From contig NZ_LMUK01000019.1 of NCBI RefSeq assembly GCF_009766005.1, positions 13,106 to 77,105 of the forward strand: a DNA stretch of 64,000 nucleotides, given 5' to 3'. The notes beneath the pieces are model-generated. The model saw nothing but the letters and a program-made list of their open reading frames with translations. It had not been told where the DNA came from and did no database searches. Below are positions 46,209 to 55,191 of the stretch, piece by piece. Each line of letters begins with the position of its first letter. Within the stretch, counting starts at the first letter, position 1. The stretch comes from Bradyrhizobium sp. S69 (GTDB lineage: Bacteria; Pseudomonadota; Alphaproteobacteria; Rhizobiales; Xanthobacteraceae). The position numbers and the translations under genes were made by a program.

Positions 46209-47331
46209 CGGTGTCAGCCCGTGCCGCCGGCTCTTCATCGTTGAAGCCGACCAGAGAGGTGAGGCGGGGTTCTGAAACCGCCAGCACCTTGAACATCGAG
46301 CCCATGCCGCCGCGGCCGCCGCCGATCAGCCGCTTCAGTGCGCCGGCGATGTCCTCGGAGACTTCCGGCGTAGCCTTCGCCATCAGGCCAACCGCGCGGG
46401 TTTCAATGCCGAGGCGCTTAAGAAACTCGCCTTGCGGCACCGGGCCATGGACCGCCGCGCCCAAATCCTCCGCGGCGCGCACCAGCGCCTGGAAGTCGAC
46501 ATGGGCGGTGACGTCGGCCTGGCCCGGATTTTTCAGGGGGTCGGTGAAACTGTGGCGGGCGATCGCTTGGAAGGTGTCGCCGGCATCGCTGCGCAAATGG
46601 CCGTAATCGATGATCAGCGCCGCCCCATCCTGGTCGCGGACGCGGCTTGCGAGCTTCATGATCTCGCCGTCGGGCCGCCATTCGAACACCGCGCCGACCG
46701 GGGCGGCGCGGACCAGCGGCGGCAGCAGCACCTCGAAGCGCGGCATCGGCTCGGCGGCGGCGCCGAACGCCAATTTGCCGTTGACGTCGAGTTCCACCGT
46801 GCGCTCGTGCCAACCGGTCTCGCGCTTCACCACCTGATGGACCGGCAGCACGTCGAAATATTCGTTGGCGAGGATCACCGCGGGGCCGTCGGGCACGTCG
46901 TCGATGCCGTCGTGCCAGGCGACGTTGCGCACGCCCGACAACGCGGCCTTCTGCTTCTCGCGCAGCACCGGATTGATTTCGACCAAATGAACGCTCAGCG
47001 CCTGGTATAGCGGCGGCAACACCCGCAGCGCCCGCAGCGCGTCCGCCATCATGGTGCCGCGGCCGGGCCCAAGCTCGATCAGCCGCAGCACCGGTGGCGA
47101 TCCGATCGCCTTCCATACCGAGGCCGCCCACAGCCCGAGCAACTCGCCGAACATCTGGCTCACTTCCGGCGCGGTGGTGAAATCGCCTTCGCGTCCCAGC
47201 GGATCGCGCGAGATGTAATAGCCATGTTGGGGATGCGTCAGGCACATCTCCATGTAACGCCAGACCGGCATCGGCCCGGACGACTTGATCAGCTTCTTGA
47301 GTTCGGACTGCAGCGGCGAAGTTTCGGTCAC
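46198..47331 (-). CDS. SAM-dependent methyltransferase, NDUFAF7/MidA family
   Basis: 377 residues. Motifs: [50 protein letters not shown] (SAM site), [19 protein letters not shown]. The mitochondrial homologue methylates an arginine of a complex I subunit; bacterial members may do the same for NuoD. The start overlaps the lgt stop (ATGA). Confidence 0.92.
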   Translation of the reverse strand: MTETSPLQSELKKLIKSSGPMPVWRYMEMCLTHPQHGYYISRDPLGREGDFTTAPEVSQMFGELLGLWAASVWKAIGSPPVLRLIELGPGRGTMMADALRALRVLPPLYQALSVHLVEINPVLREKQKAALSGVRNVAWHDGIDDVPDGPAVILANEYFDVLPVHQVVKRETGWHERTVELDVNGKLAFGAAAEPMPRFEVLLPPLVRAAPVGAVFEWRPDGEIMKLASRVRDQDGAALIIDYGHLRSDAGDTFQAIARHSFTDPLKNPGQADVTAHVDFQALVRAAEDLGAAVHGPVPQGEFLKRLGIETRAVGLMAKATPEVSEDIAGALKRLIGGGRGGMGSMFKVLAVSEPRLTSLVGFNDEEPAARADTDDA

Positions 47332-48182
47332 GGCGTGCCTTGAACGGAACTGGGAACGTGCTTCGGAAATTTACCGCGCCATGCCATCACGAAAATGATT
47401 GCGCCCGCAATGATCATCGGCACCGACAGCAGCATACCCATGGTGAGCCCGCCCCACAAAAATCCGAGCTGCGGGTCCGGCTCGCGAAAATGTTCGCCGA
47501 TGATACGCGCAAAACCGTAAAAGGCGATAAAGCTTCCGAGGATCAGGCCCGGCCGCTTCAGCGCCCCCATGCGGATCAGCACCGCCAGCAGCGTAAACAG
47601 CACGATACCTTCAAGCGTCGCCTCGTAAAGCTGGCTCGGATGGCGCGGCAGCGGGCCGCCATTGGGAAACACCATCGCCCAGGGCACGCTGTCGTCGGCC
47701 GGCCGGCCCCATAACTCACTGTTGATGAAATTGGCGAGCCGCCCGAGGAACAGCCCGATCGGCCCGACCGCGGTGGTGATATCGCCGAGCGAGAGAATCG
47801 GCAGGTCGTTCTTGCGGCAAAACAGCATCACCGCGGCGACGCAGCCCAGAAAGCCGCCGTGGAACGACATGCCGCCCTTCCACAGTTCGAGAATCTCGGC
47901 CGGATGGGCGATGAAAAACGGCAGATTGTAGAACAGCACATAGCCGGTGCGGCCGCCGAGGATGATTCCGACCGTGACCCAGAGAATGAAATCGTCGAGT
48001 TGCAGCAGCGAGATCGGCGCCGGGCCGCCCCACAACCGCTCGTTCTTGAGCAGCGCGCGGGCGTAGATCCACCCCAGCACGATGCCGCCGATATACGCCA
48101 GCGCATACCAGCGGATCGCGATGGGCCCGATCGAGATCGCGATCGGATTGAAGACCGGAAAGGCGATGGTGAGAAAGGGCAT
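47328..48182 (-). CDS. lgt: Prolipoprotein diacylglyceryl transferase
   Basis: Inner-membrane enzyme adding diacylglycerol to the lipobox Cys. 284 residues with seven hydrophobic helices, [15 protein letters not shown] and the Lgt signature [15 protein letters not shown], and HPSQLYEA with the essential His. It acts before LspA (at the left edge of the window). It is translationally coupled to midA. Confidence 0.96.
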   Translation of the reverse strand: MPFLTIAFPVFNPIAISIGPIAIRWYALAYIGGIVLGWIYARALLKNERLWGGPAPISLLQLDDFILWVTVGIILGGRTGYVLFYNLPFFIAHPAEILELWKGGMSFHGGFLGCVAAVMLFCRKNDLPILSLGDITTAVGPIGLFLGRLANFINSELWGRPADDSVPWAMVFPNGGPLPRHPSQLYEATLEGIVLFTLLAVLIRMGALKRPGLILGSFIAFYGFARIIGEHFREPDPQLGFLWGGLTMGMLLSVPMIIAGAIIFVMAWRGKFPKHVPSSVQGTP

Positions 48183-48198
48183 TTAGTCCTTAAAGAGC

Positions 48199-48930
48199 TC
48201 AGGCAGAGAGGTTGCGGCGGTAGAGCGCGAGGAGCCGCTCCCAATGCCGTTCCGCAGCGTCGCGGTGATAGACCGGGCGCTTGGGGAACGCAAAGCCGTG
48301 ATGCGTACCGGGATAGATCTCGACCTCGTTGTTGGATCCCGTCATGCCGGCTTTGACTTGCTCGATCACTTCCATCGGCGCGTAGACATCGGTCTCGGCG
48401 CAGCCGAAATACAACTCGGCCTTGGTCTTTTGTGCGGCAAGATGCGGACTGTCCGGCTGGTCGGTGGCCAGGCTCACGCCGTACATCGAGGCGGCGGCCT
48501 TGACCGCCGGAAAATGCGTCGCGGCGTTGACGGCATATCGTCCGCTCATGCAATAGCCGACCGTACCGACGATCCCGGTGTTCGCCGCCTTCTGCGTCTC
48601 GGCGTAGGCCAACAGCGCCTTGGTGTCTTCCATCACCAGCGGGATGGTGAGCGAGTGCATCAGCTCGAACATGCGCTTGCGTTCAGGCGATTCCGGATCG
48701 GGATTGATCGGCCCGAGTTCCATGGCACCGGCGCGGTAATACATGTTGGGCAGCATCACGTAGTAACCCGAGGTCGCCAGCCGGCGCGCCATGTCGCGCA
48801 ATTCTTCGCGGATACCGGGCGCATCCATGTAGAAAATGATGACTGGAAACGGGCCGCCGCGCTCGGGGTGGCTGATGAAGGTGGTGGTCTTGCCGTCCTT
48901 GGTCGGAATGTCGATTTGCTGGTCGATCAT
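48199..48930 (-). CDS. Dienelactone hydrolase family protein
   Basis: 243 residues of alpha/beta hydrolase with a Cys nucleophile (VGYCMSGRYAVN), Asp (GCAETDVYAP) and His (PGTHHGFAF). ATG 48930 fits the family start (MIDQQIDIPTKDG); the frame is open to 49011. The substrate is unknown; no aromatic-degradation genes are adjacent. It lies 16 bases upstream of lgt, possibly in the same transcript. Confidence 0.88.
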   Translation of the reverse strand: MIDQQIDIPTKDGKTTTFISHPERGGPFPVIIFYMDAPGIREELRDMARRLATSGYYVMLPNMYYRAGAMELGPINPDPESPERKRMFELMHSLTIPLVMEDTKALLAYAETQKAANTGIVGTVGYCMSGRYAVNAATHFPAVKAAASMYGVSLATDQPDSPHLAAQKTKAELYFGCAETDVYAPMEVIEQVKAGMTGSNNEVEIYPGTHHGFAFPKRPVYHRDAAERHWERLLALYRRNLSA

Positions 48931-49013
48931 GGGCGTTTCTTTTTCTGGTGTGATTTTTCGGCTTGGCCGGATGGCGCTCACTACGATTGCAAGGAAACCG
49001 CAACATGACAAGC

Positions 49014-49071
49014 TGACTTGGCAGACGACTTGGCAGACGACTTGGCAGGTGACTTCGCAGATGACTTGGCT
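49014..49071. repeat. 12-bp tandem repeat between dienelactone hydrolase gene and ubiK
   Basis: Four to five copies of a 12-bp unit (TGACTTGGCAGA with small changes). It lies in a non-coding gap upstream of both divergent genes. Similar 12/15-bp tandem arrays occur inside several genes of the window. Confidence 0.85.
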
Positions 49072-49202
49072 TGCCGATCAAGGCTTTGCTTGGGCATTCC
49101 GGCCTTGAACCATCGGGCCGGGATCGCCATTGTGGAGGGGCAAGCCGTCCCTCTGCCAAGCCGTCCTCAAGCCACCCCACTGCAACGACCGGAGCGTCCC
49201 AG

Positions 49203-49475
49203 ATGACCCAGACCAGCAATCGGTTTTTCGACGAGATCGGCCGCCTGATGAATGACGCCGCCGGCGCCGCCCAGGGGGTGAAGCGCGAAGTCGATACGGT
49301 GGTGCGCAATCAGGCCGAAAAAATCCTGCGCGACCTCGATATCGTCAAGCGCGAGGAGTTCGAGGCGGTCAAGGAAATGGCGCGGCTGGCGCGCGAGGAA
49401 AACGAGGCGCTGAAGACCCGCATCGCGGCGCTGGAAGCCAAGCTGGGCGGTTCGGCTTCGGGCTCGGCCATTTGA
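49203..49475 (+). CDS. ubiK: UbiK-family accessory factor (BMFP/YqiC)
   Basis: 90 residues: FFDEIGRLMNDAAGAAQGVK, then a C-terminal coiled coil (REEFEAVKEMARLAREENEA, then LKTRIAALEAKLG), the diagnostic shape of this small trimeric family, which assists ubiquinone synthesis. ATG 49203 is chosen by family match; the frame is open to 49071. Confidence 0.88.
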   Translation: MTQTSNRFFDEIGRLMNDAAGAAQGVKREVDTVVRNQAEKILRDLDIVKREEFEAVKEMARLAREENEALKTRIAALEAKLGGSASGSAI

Positions 49476-49480
49476 AATTC

Positions 49481-49605
49481 CGTCATGGCCGGGCATAGCC
49501 ATCTAAAGGACGGCGTCGCTTCCGCTTGCCTTTGACCCGGCCATCCATCATTTTCAGAGACTCTTTCAAAGCGGATGGATTGCCGGGTCGAGCCCGGCAA
49601 TGACG
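49481..49605. repeat. Palindromic repeat, CGTCATGCCCGG family (copy 4)
   Basis: CGTCATGGCCGGGCATAGCC at the left, GCCGGGTCGAGCCCGGCAATGACGG at the right in complementary blocks, inner arms CCATCCATC / GGATGGA. It starts six bases after the ubiK stop codon. Confidence 0.82.
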
Positions 49606-49773
49606 GTCTGGGGCTCAAAACCCTACAAAAATCCCTTCATTTCCTTGTCATTTCCGGACTTTGGGGCTAGAACCCCGCCACGTCCGCAGCCCCCGCACCC
49701 CTGGAGGCTTGCTGCGGCGCTCAACGGGCCGCGATGCGGCCTTTAACTTTTTGAAAAACAAGGACTTAAGACA

Positions 49774-50523
49774 ATGGCGACCGTCAAGGAATTGAAGGCG
49801 ACCACACGTCCGGCAGGCGGCAAGGGGGCCGCACGGGCAGAGCGTCGCGCCGGCAGAGTGCCCGGAGTGATCTATGGTAACAACCAGCCCCCCGTGACCA
49901 TCTCGGTCGAAGATGCCGAATTGCGCCAGCGTATTCTGGCCGGCCGGTTCCTCACCACGATTTACGACATCGATCTGGAAGGCAAGAAGCACCGCGTGAT
50001 TCCGCGCGACTTCCATCTCGATCCGGTGCGTGATTTCCCGATCCATGTCGACTTCATGCGGCTCGGCGAAGGCGCCACCATCCGCGTCAGCGTTCCCCTG
50101 CACATCCAGAACGCCGAATCGGCACCGGGCGTGAAGCGCGGCGGCGCCGTCAACGTGGTCACCCACGCCCTCGATCTGGAATGCTCGGTCGACAACATTC
50201 CGCAATTCATCGAGGTTGACGTCAGCTCTCTGGAGATCAGCCACTCGCTGCATCTGTCCGACGTCAAGCTGCCGACCGGCGTACGATCGCTGTCGCGCGA
50301 GGATGCCACGCTGGTGACCATCGTGCCGCCGTCCGGCTATGCCGAAGAACTCAAGGCGGCTGCGGCTGCTGCCGCGGCAGGTCCCGCTGCGACGGCTGCT
50401 CCGGCGGCCGGTGCCGCTCCGGCGGCGGGTGCTGCTCCGGCTGCGGGTGCGAAAGCTCCCGCTGCGGCCGCGAAGGCGCCGGCGGCCGGCGCCAAGCCTG
50501 CCGGTGGCGACAAGAAGAAGTAA
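49774..50523 (+). CDS. rplY: 50S ribosomal protein bL25, Ctc (long) form
   Basis: 249 residues binding 5S rRNA. The N-terminal L25 part (AERRAGRVPGVIYGNNQPPV) and the TL5/Ctc C-terminal domain (PIHVDFMRLGEGATIRVSVP) are complete. The last 60 residues are an Ala/Pro/Lys tail made of repeats (APAAG units, 15 bp each, about 50400-50450). Followed closely by pth and ychF, the standard order. Confidence 0.96.
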   Translation: MATVKELKATTRPAGGKGAARAERRAGRVPGVIYGNNQPPVTISVEDAELRQRILAGRFLTTIYDIDLEGKKHRVIPRDFHLDPVRDFPIHVDFMRLGEGATIRVSVPLHIQNAESAPGVKRGGAVNVVTHALDLECSVDNIPQFIEVDVSSLEISHSLHLSDVKLPTGVRSLSREDATLVTIVPPSGYAEELKAAAAAAAAGPAATAAPAAGAAPAAGAAPAAGAKAPAAAAKAPAAGAKPAGGDKKK

Positions 50524-50544
50524 CGAAGCGCGGGATGCCGCGTC

Positions 50545-51144
50545 ATGCGTCTCTTTGTTGGTCTCGGCAATCCCGGCACGAAGTACGCGCATAACCGGCA
50601 TAATATCGGCTTCATGGCCGTCGACGAGATTGCACGGCGTCATGGTTTCGCACCATGGCGCCGTCGTTTTCACGGCGAGACCTCCGAAGCCACGCTCGAC
50701 GGCGAACGGGTGGTGCTGCTTCGCCCGACAACCTTCATGAACGAGTCGGGGCGCGCGGTTCAGGACGCCGCGAACTTCTTCAAACTCGGCGAGAGCGAGA
50801 TCACCGTGTTTCAGGATGAACTCGAGCTGCCGCCGGGCAAGGTCCGCGTCAAAGTCGGCGGCGGCATTGCCGGTCACAATGGCCTGCGTTCGATCTCGGC
50901 CCATATCGGCAATGAATATCGCCGGGTGCGGCTGGGGATCGGCCATCCCGGCGTCAAGGAACTGGTGCATAGTCACGTGCTGTCGGACTTTGCCAAGAGC
51001 GACCGGCCCTGGGTCGAGGCGCTGTGCGAGGCGGTGGCCGACAACGCCGGACTGCTGGTGGCGCGTCGCGACTCGACGTTCCAGAACAAGGTGCATCTGG
51101 CGATGCAGGCCAAGGGATTTTTCGAACAGGAAGATAAAGCATGA
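50545..51144 (+). CDS. pth: Peptidyl-tRNA hydrolase
   Basis: Frees tRNA from stalled peptidyl-tRNA. 199 residues with [18 protein letters not shown] (catalytic His 19, Asn 9), [10 protein letters not shown], and DELELPPG plus [13 protein letters not shown]. It begins 21 bases after rplY. Confidence 0.97.
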   Translation: MRLFVGLGNPGTKYAHNRHNIGFMAVDEIARRHGFAPWRRRFHGETSEATLDGERVVLLRPTTFMNESGRAVQDAANFFKLGESEITVFQDELELPPGKVRVKVGGGIAGHNGLRSISAHIGNEYRRVRLGIGHPGVKELVHSHVLSDFAKSDRPWVEALCEAVADNAGLLVARRDSTFQNKVHLAMQAKGFFEQEDKA

Positions 51145-51146
51145 CG

Positions 51147-51221
51147 CGTCATCGCCGGACTTGATCCGGCGATCCATCTTTCGAAGAAGATGGATACGCG
51201 GGTCAAGCCCGGGTATGACGG
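51147..51221. repeat. Palindromic repeat, CGTCATGCCCGG family (short copy 5)
   Basis: CGTCATCGCCGGACTTGATC at the left, GGTCAAGCCCGGGTATGACGG at the right in complementary blocks, inner arms CCATCTTTC / GAAGATGG. It starts three bases after the pth stop and lies inside the pth-ychF unit. Confidence 0.8.
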
Positions 51222-51269
51222 CCCCGAATAAATTCACGCGCGCGATGTCGCGAAGGATCGAGAAACGCG

Positions 51270-52367
51270 ATGGGATTCAAATGCGGTATCGTCGGATTGC
51301 CCAATGTCGGCAAGTCGACGCTGTTCAATGCGCTGACTGAGACGGCGGCGGCGCAGGCGGCGAATTACCCGTTCTGCACCATCGAGCCGAATGTCGGCGA
51401 GGTCGCGGTGCCGGATGTGCGGCTCGACAGATTGTCGGCGATCGCCAAATCAGCCCAGATCATCCCGACCCGGCTGACCTTTGTCGACATCGCGGGCCTG
51501 GTGCGTGGCGCCTCAAAGGGCGAGGGCCTCGGCAACCAGTTCCTTGCGACCATCCGCGAGGTCGACGCGGTCGCCCATGTGGTGCGCTGCTTTGAGGATT
51601 CCGACATCACCCATGTCGAGGGCAAGATCGCGCCGCTGGCGGACATCGAGACTATCGAGACCGAGCTGATGCTGGCCGATCTCGACAGCCTGGAAAAGCG
51701 CGTCGACAATCTGACCAAGAAGGCCAAGGGCAACGACAAGGAAGCCAAGGAACAACTCGACCTCGTCAATCGCGCGCTGGTGCTGTTGCGTGAGGGCAGA
51801 CCGGCGCGGTTCCTCACCCGCAAGCCGGAAGAAGAACGCGCCTTCGGCATGCTCGGGCTGTTGACCTCCAAGCCGGTGCTTTACGTCTGCAATGTCGAGG
51901 AAGGTTCGGCCGCGGAAGGCAATAGTTTTTCAAAGCAGGTGTTCGAGCACGCCAAGAAGGAAGGCGCGGTCGCGGTGGCGATATCGGCCAAGATCGAATC
52001 CGAGATTGCGACGCTGTCACGCGCGGAGCGCGCGGAGTTTCTCGATACGCTTGGCCTCGAGGAAGCCGGTCTCGACCGCTTGATCCGAGCCGGTTACCAA
52101 CTGCTCGACCTCATCACCTATTTCACCGTCGGGCCGAAGGAAGCCCGCGCTTGGACCATTAATCGCGGCACCAAGGCGCCGGCGGCGGCGGGCGTCATCC
52201 ACACCGATTTCGAAAAGGGTTTTATCCGCGCCGAAACCATCGCCTATGCCGATTACGCCGCGCTGAACGGTGAAGCCGGCGCCCGCGATGCCGGCAAGCT
52301 GCGGCTGGAAGGCAAGGAGTACGTCGTCGCCGACGGCGATGTGATGCATTTCCGGTTTAATACTTAG
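51270..52367 (+). CDS. ychF: Redox-regulated ATPase YchF (OLA1 family)
   Basis: 365 residues of an Obg-like P-loop protein preferring ATP: GLPNVGKSTLFNALT (G1), DIAGLVRGASKGEGLGN (G3), altered G4 (YVCNVEE), and a C-terminal TGS domain (AGVIHTDFEKGFIRAET). It binds ribosomes and modulates stress responses in E. coli. Confidence 0.97.
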   Translation: MGFKCGIVGLPNVGKSTLFNALTETAAAQAANYPFCTIEPNVGEVAVPDVRLDRLSAIAKSAQIIPTRLTFVDIAGLVRGASKGEGLGNQFLATIREVDAVAHVVRCFEDSDITHVEGKIAPLADIETIETELMLADLDSLEKRVDNLTKKAKGNDKEAKEQLDLVNRALVLLREGRPARFLTRKPEEERAFGMLGLLTSKPVLYVCNVEEGSAAEGNSFSKQVFEHAKKEGAVAVAISAKIESEIATLSRAERAEFLDTLGLEEAGLDRLIRAGYQLLDLITYFTVGPKEARAWTINRGTKAPAAAGVIHTDFEKGFIRAETIAYADYAALNGEAGARDAGKLRLEGKEYVVADGDVMHFRFNT

Positions 52368-52397
52368 AAATCAGAGCAGCGCCCGCCTCACTCTCGG

Positions 52398-52504
52398 CGT
52401 CATCCTGAGGTGCTCGCTCTTGCGAGCCTCGAAGGATGGCCGCAAGCACCGCGCTGAACACCATCCTTCGAGACGCATCGCTGCGCGATGCTCCTCAGGA
52501 TGAT
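52398..52504. repeat. Palindromic repeat, TCATCCTGAGG family (copy 4)
   Basis: Arms CGTCATCCTGAGGTGC and GCTCCTCAGGATGATG, inner arms CCTCGAAGGATGG / CCATCCTTCGAGA. It lies between converging ychF and the DUF4282 gene. Confidence 0.87.
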
Positions 52505-52521
52505 GGTGGGGTTGTTGAAAC

Positions 52522-52815
52522 CTAGTGTCCCTGCCCCTGGTCGCGGATCGCGCCGAGGTGTTCGTTGATGCGAAACACGATCAGGATGAATTCGGCGGCG
52601 ATGCGCGAGAAGATCACGCCGACGATCACGCCGGCGATGGCGGACAACAACATGATGAATCCGCCGAACGGGCTGATCGCCATCATGGCGAGACCGGAAA
52701 AAATGCCGGAGATGCCGAACAGCACGATCAATGCGATCACCAGCCAGTAAAAGGTCTTGATGATGGTGGGCGTGATGAAGCGATCCCACTGAAACAGATC
52801 CTGAAAATCAAACAT
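52522..52815 (-). CDS. DUF4282 small membrane protein
   Basis: 97 residues. It starts MFDFQDLFQWDRFITPTIIK, the DUF4282 pattern, followed by two membrane helices (about 22-42 and 48-72) and a cytoplasmic tail. Function unknown. ATG 52815 is chosen by family match; the frame is open to 52833. Confidence 0.82.
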   Translation of the reverse strand: MFDFQDLFQWDRFITPTIIKTFYWLVIALIVLFGISGIFSGLAMMAISPFGGFIMLLSAIAGVIVGVIFSRIAAEFILIVFRINEHLGAIRDQGQGH

Positions 52816-53047
52816 CGCTCGTTCTCCCGGCAAGTCGAATGTGATTGGCGTCCAATCCGGCTCCTGATGGCACAGGGCCTAGCTCCGAACGCCGTCTTGA
52901 GCAAGTCGAGCAAAGGACCGGCAAGACAGGGCAAGTCACGGACCGGACCGACGGGCGATGTCCGCCCGCGGACACGAGCCATGCTCATCGATGGCTTGAG
53001 ATTGCTGCAAATAACGGCCACAATCAGGCCTCCCTCCGGCAATCCCC

Positions 53048-53518
53048 ATGATGACGCTGACCCTCGAAGATTTTAAGCTCGGCCATTTCGGCAGTTTCGG
53101 ACCGCGTCATGTCACGCGCGAGGAAATTCTGGCGTTTGCCGCCGAGTTCGATCCGCAGCCGATGCATCTCGACGACGAGGCGGCGAAGCGTTCGTTGCTT
53201 GGGGGGCTGGCGGGCTCGGGCTGGCATCTTTGTTCGATCATGATGCGGATGATGTTCGACGGCTTTATCGGCCGTACCGCGTCGCTGGGATCGCCTGGGG
53301 TCAATGAGTTGCGCTGGCTGGCGCCATTCCGCCCGGGAGACGATTTGACGCTGGACATCGACGTCACCGAGGCCAGGGTTTCGCAGAGCCGCCCGCAAAC
53401 CGGGATCGTGACGTTCCATGGCGTGGTCCACAACGCCGCCGGGCTGGCGTTGTGCGAGATCGTCACGCCGATCATCGTCAAACGCCGCGCCGATGCGGCC
53501 GCGGAGCAACCAGGCTGA
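53048..53518 (+). CDS. MaoC-family dehydratase (first of a tandem pair)
   Basis: 156 residues of hotdog-fold hydratase: VTREEILAFAAEFDPQPMHL contains the catalytic Asp/His pair (DPQPMHLD), and GGLAGSGWHLCSIMMR the helix that follows. Likely acts on an enoyl-CoA; substrate unknown. The TGA stop overlaps the ATG of the second MaoC gene. The two products may form a heterodimer. Confidence 0.87.
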   Translation: MMTLTLEDFKLGHFGSFGPRHVTREEILAFAAEFDPQPMHLDDEAAKRSLLGGLAGSGWHLCSIMMRMMFDGFIGRTASLGSPGVNELRWLAPFRPGDDLTLDIDVTEARVSQSRPQTGIVTFHGVVHNAAGLALCEIVTPIIVKRRADAAAEQPG

Positions 53519-53997
53519 TGCGTTTCTTCGAGGACCTCGAGATCGGGCAGCGGCGTGAACTGGGATCGTTCACCTTCAGCGCGGAACTGATCCGGAAATT
53601 CGCGACAGAGTTCGACCCGCAGCGCTTTCATCTCGACGAGGAAGCGGGGCGTAACTCGCTGTTCGGCGGATTGGCCGCCTCGGGCTGGCATGTCGGGTCG
53701 GTCTGCATGAAGCTTTTGGTGGCCGACGGGCAGCGTCAGTCCGCGGAAGCGGCCGCGCGCGGCGAGAAGGTCGCGGTCTGGGGGCCGTCGCCGGGGTTTC
53801 GTGAGTTGCGCTGGATCAAGCCGGTGCTGGCCGGCGACACCATCAGTTTCGCCAGCGCAATCGAAACGCTGCGGACCTCCGAGAAGCGTCCCGAATGGGG
53901 GATCGCGCAGGCCCGCAACAGCGGCGCCAACCAGCGCGGCGAACCGGTGTTCTCGTTGCTGGCGACGGCCTTCGTGCCGCGGCGCAGTGCCGGCTAG
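53518..53997 (+). CDS. MaoC-family dehydratase (second of a tandem pair)
   Basis: 159 residues, clearly paralogous to the preceding gene: FATEFDPQRFHLDEEAGRNS carries Asp and His, then GGLAASGWHVGSVCMK and GFRELRWIKPVLAGD. The start is fixed by the TGATG overlap; the frame is open to 53452. Confidence 0.87.
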   Translation: MRFFEDLEIGQRRELGSFTFSAELIRKFATEFDPQRFHLDEEAGRNSLFGGLAASGWHVGSVCMKLLVADGQRQSAEAAARGEKVAVWGPSPGFRELRWIKPVLAGDTISFASAIETLRTSEKRPEWGIAQARNSGANQRGEPVFSLLATAFVPRRSAG

Positions 53998-54129
53998 CCA
54001 AGGCAGCGCCGGCGCAGTCTTTCGTAAACCATTTTGCATCAAATGCGCCTGCGAGAGGCAACCTTCTGGTAACGCATCTTAACCCTGTGCCCGCATAGTC
54101 GATCCACGGGGGACGGGCAGGGGAACACG

Positions 54130-54288
54130 ATGGCGGACCGTAGCGGCTTGAAATTTCTTGGCTTTATCTTCGCAACCGTGACCCTGGCGGTGATGCTGGC
54201 CACCGGGATGGTGGTGAAGGGCTATGCCGACGGCGCCTATTCGCTGGAGACCAATGCGAGCCTGGGCCACCCCATTGCGGCTCGCTAG
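54130..54288 (+). CDS. Small single-span membrane protein (52 aa)
   Basis: ATG 54130 follows AGGGGAACACG. The product has a basic start (MADRSGLKFLG), one hydrophobic helix (FIFATVTLAVMLATGMVV) and a polar tail (GYADGAYSLETNASLGHP). Codon third positions are GC-rich as in real genes. Function unknown. It converges on another tiny membrane-protein gene three bases beyond its stop. Confidence 0.65.
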   Translation: MADRSGLKFLGFIFATVTLAVMLATGMVVKGYADGAYSLETNASLGHPIAAR

Positions 54289-54291
54289 CGC

Positions 54292-54429
54292 TTAACGGCT
54301 CCAGGCCAGCGCCAGGACGATCACGGCCAGCACCAGCAGACCGACAAACCGGATCATGATGGTGCCCATCCGAGGCGCATCATTCCGCAGCGGAATCGGA
54401 TCGGCATTATCCGGCCTGATAGTCTGCAT
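54292..54429 (-). CDS. Small C-terminally anchored membrane protein (45 aa)
   Basis: ATG 54429 follows GGAAGAG with four bases spacing. It encodes MQTIRPDNADPIPLRNDAPR, then a hydrophobic helix (VGLLVLAVIVLALAW) and ends SR. TAA stop at 54292. Function unknown. It lies tail-to-tail with the 52-residue gene. The 157-base gap to the left end of the hypothetical gene at 54587 shows no feature beyond this gene's promoter. Confidence 0.55.
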   Translation of the reverse strand: MQTIRPDNADPIPLRNDAPRMGTIMIRFVGLLVLAVIVLALAWSR

Positions 54430-54586
54430 GAAACTCTTCCCCCCACACCGCGCCTAGCGCCGCAATAGCGCTCTGTCTTGGTCGCGAATCAGGTCGGTTA
54501 AGTTCAATACAAATTGGTTAAAATATAGCCGCCGCGCTCCCCGGCCGGGGAGGGCGGCGGCGATGATAAATGGAAGATCTAGGCGA

Positions 54587-55033
54587 TCAGCTGTTGCGCA
54601 ACCCGTCGGCGGCGCGTTTCCACTGCGTGACGTTGTCGGCGATCATGCGGGTGGATTTCATCGCGGCCTGGCTGAGCTGGGCATAGCCGGAAATTTCCCG
54701 CTGCACCCGCTGTCCCTCGGCATGCAGCAGGTCGCGCAGGCTTTCGAGCTCGGAAATCAGGTTCTCGATTTCCGCCAGCGACGTTCCGGCGACGCGCTGG
54801 ATCAGCGAGTTGACGTTGTTGACGGTGGCTTCCGTGCTGGGCTCCAGCGCGGTCTCGGTGGTACCGCCGGCGGTGCTCACCGCACCCGTCGTTGTTGCCG
54901 GGCGGCGAAGATAGGCGACGTCGTTGCGCACGAAGTCGCGGATGCCGGCCTCGACTTCCGAGACGGCGGCCAGGTTGCTGTCCACGTCGGGAGAAGTTGA
55001 TTCAGTTTTTTCAGAACGAGTGATAGCGTTCAT
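54587..55033 (-). CDS. Hypothetical coiled-coil protein
   Basis: 148 residues, cytoplasmic. A low-complexity Thr/Ala section (about 45-65) separates an N-terminal part (EVEAGIRDFVRNDVAYLRRP) from a C-terminal helical region (SLAEIENLISELESLRDLLH) typical of a coiled coil. The family is not recognised. The ending NVTQWKRAADGLRNS is reminiscent of phasin-like or polar-organising helices, but not enough to name it. Confidence 0.7.
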   Translation of the reverse strand: MNAITRSEKTESTSPDVDSNLAAVSEVEAGIRDFVRNDVAYLRRPATTTGAVSTAGGTTETALEPSTEATVNNVNSLIQRVAGTSLAEIENLISELESLRDLLHAEGQRVQREISGYAQLSQAAMKSTRMIADNVTQWKRAADGLRNS

Positions 55034-55191
55034 CGGTCGTACCCCTTTGCGCGTTTAAGCGAGCGCGGATTGTCCCCCGCACGACGAAAGTTGAAGTGTC
55101 GCCATCAGGGCGATCGATTTTGACCGCATCGGGGCCAATATGCGGCAATGGTCGATCTTTCGCGCGACCAAACAAAACATCAGGTCCGTGG

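Noticed and set aside
49648..51237. Minus-strand open frame of 529 codons opposite rplY and pth
   Set aside because: Both plus-strand genes are certain; the minus frame spans an intergenic boundary and a palindromic repeat.
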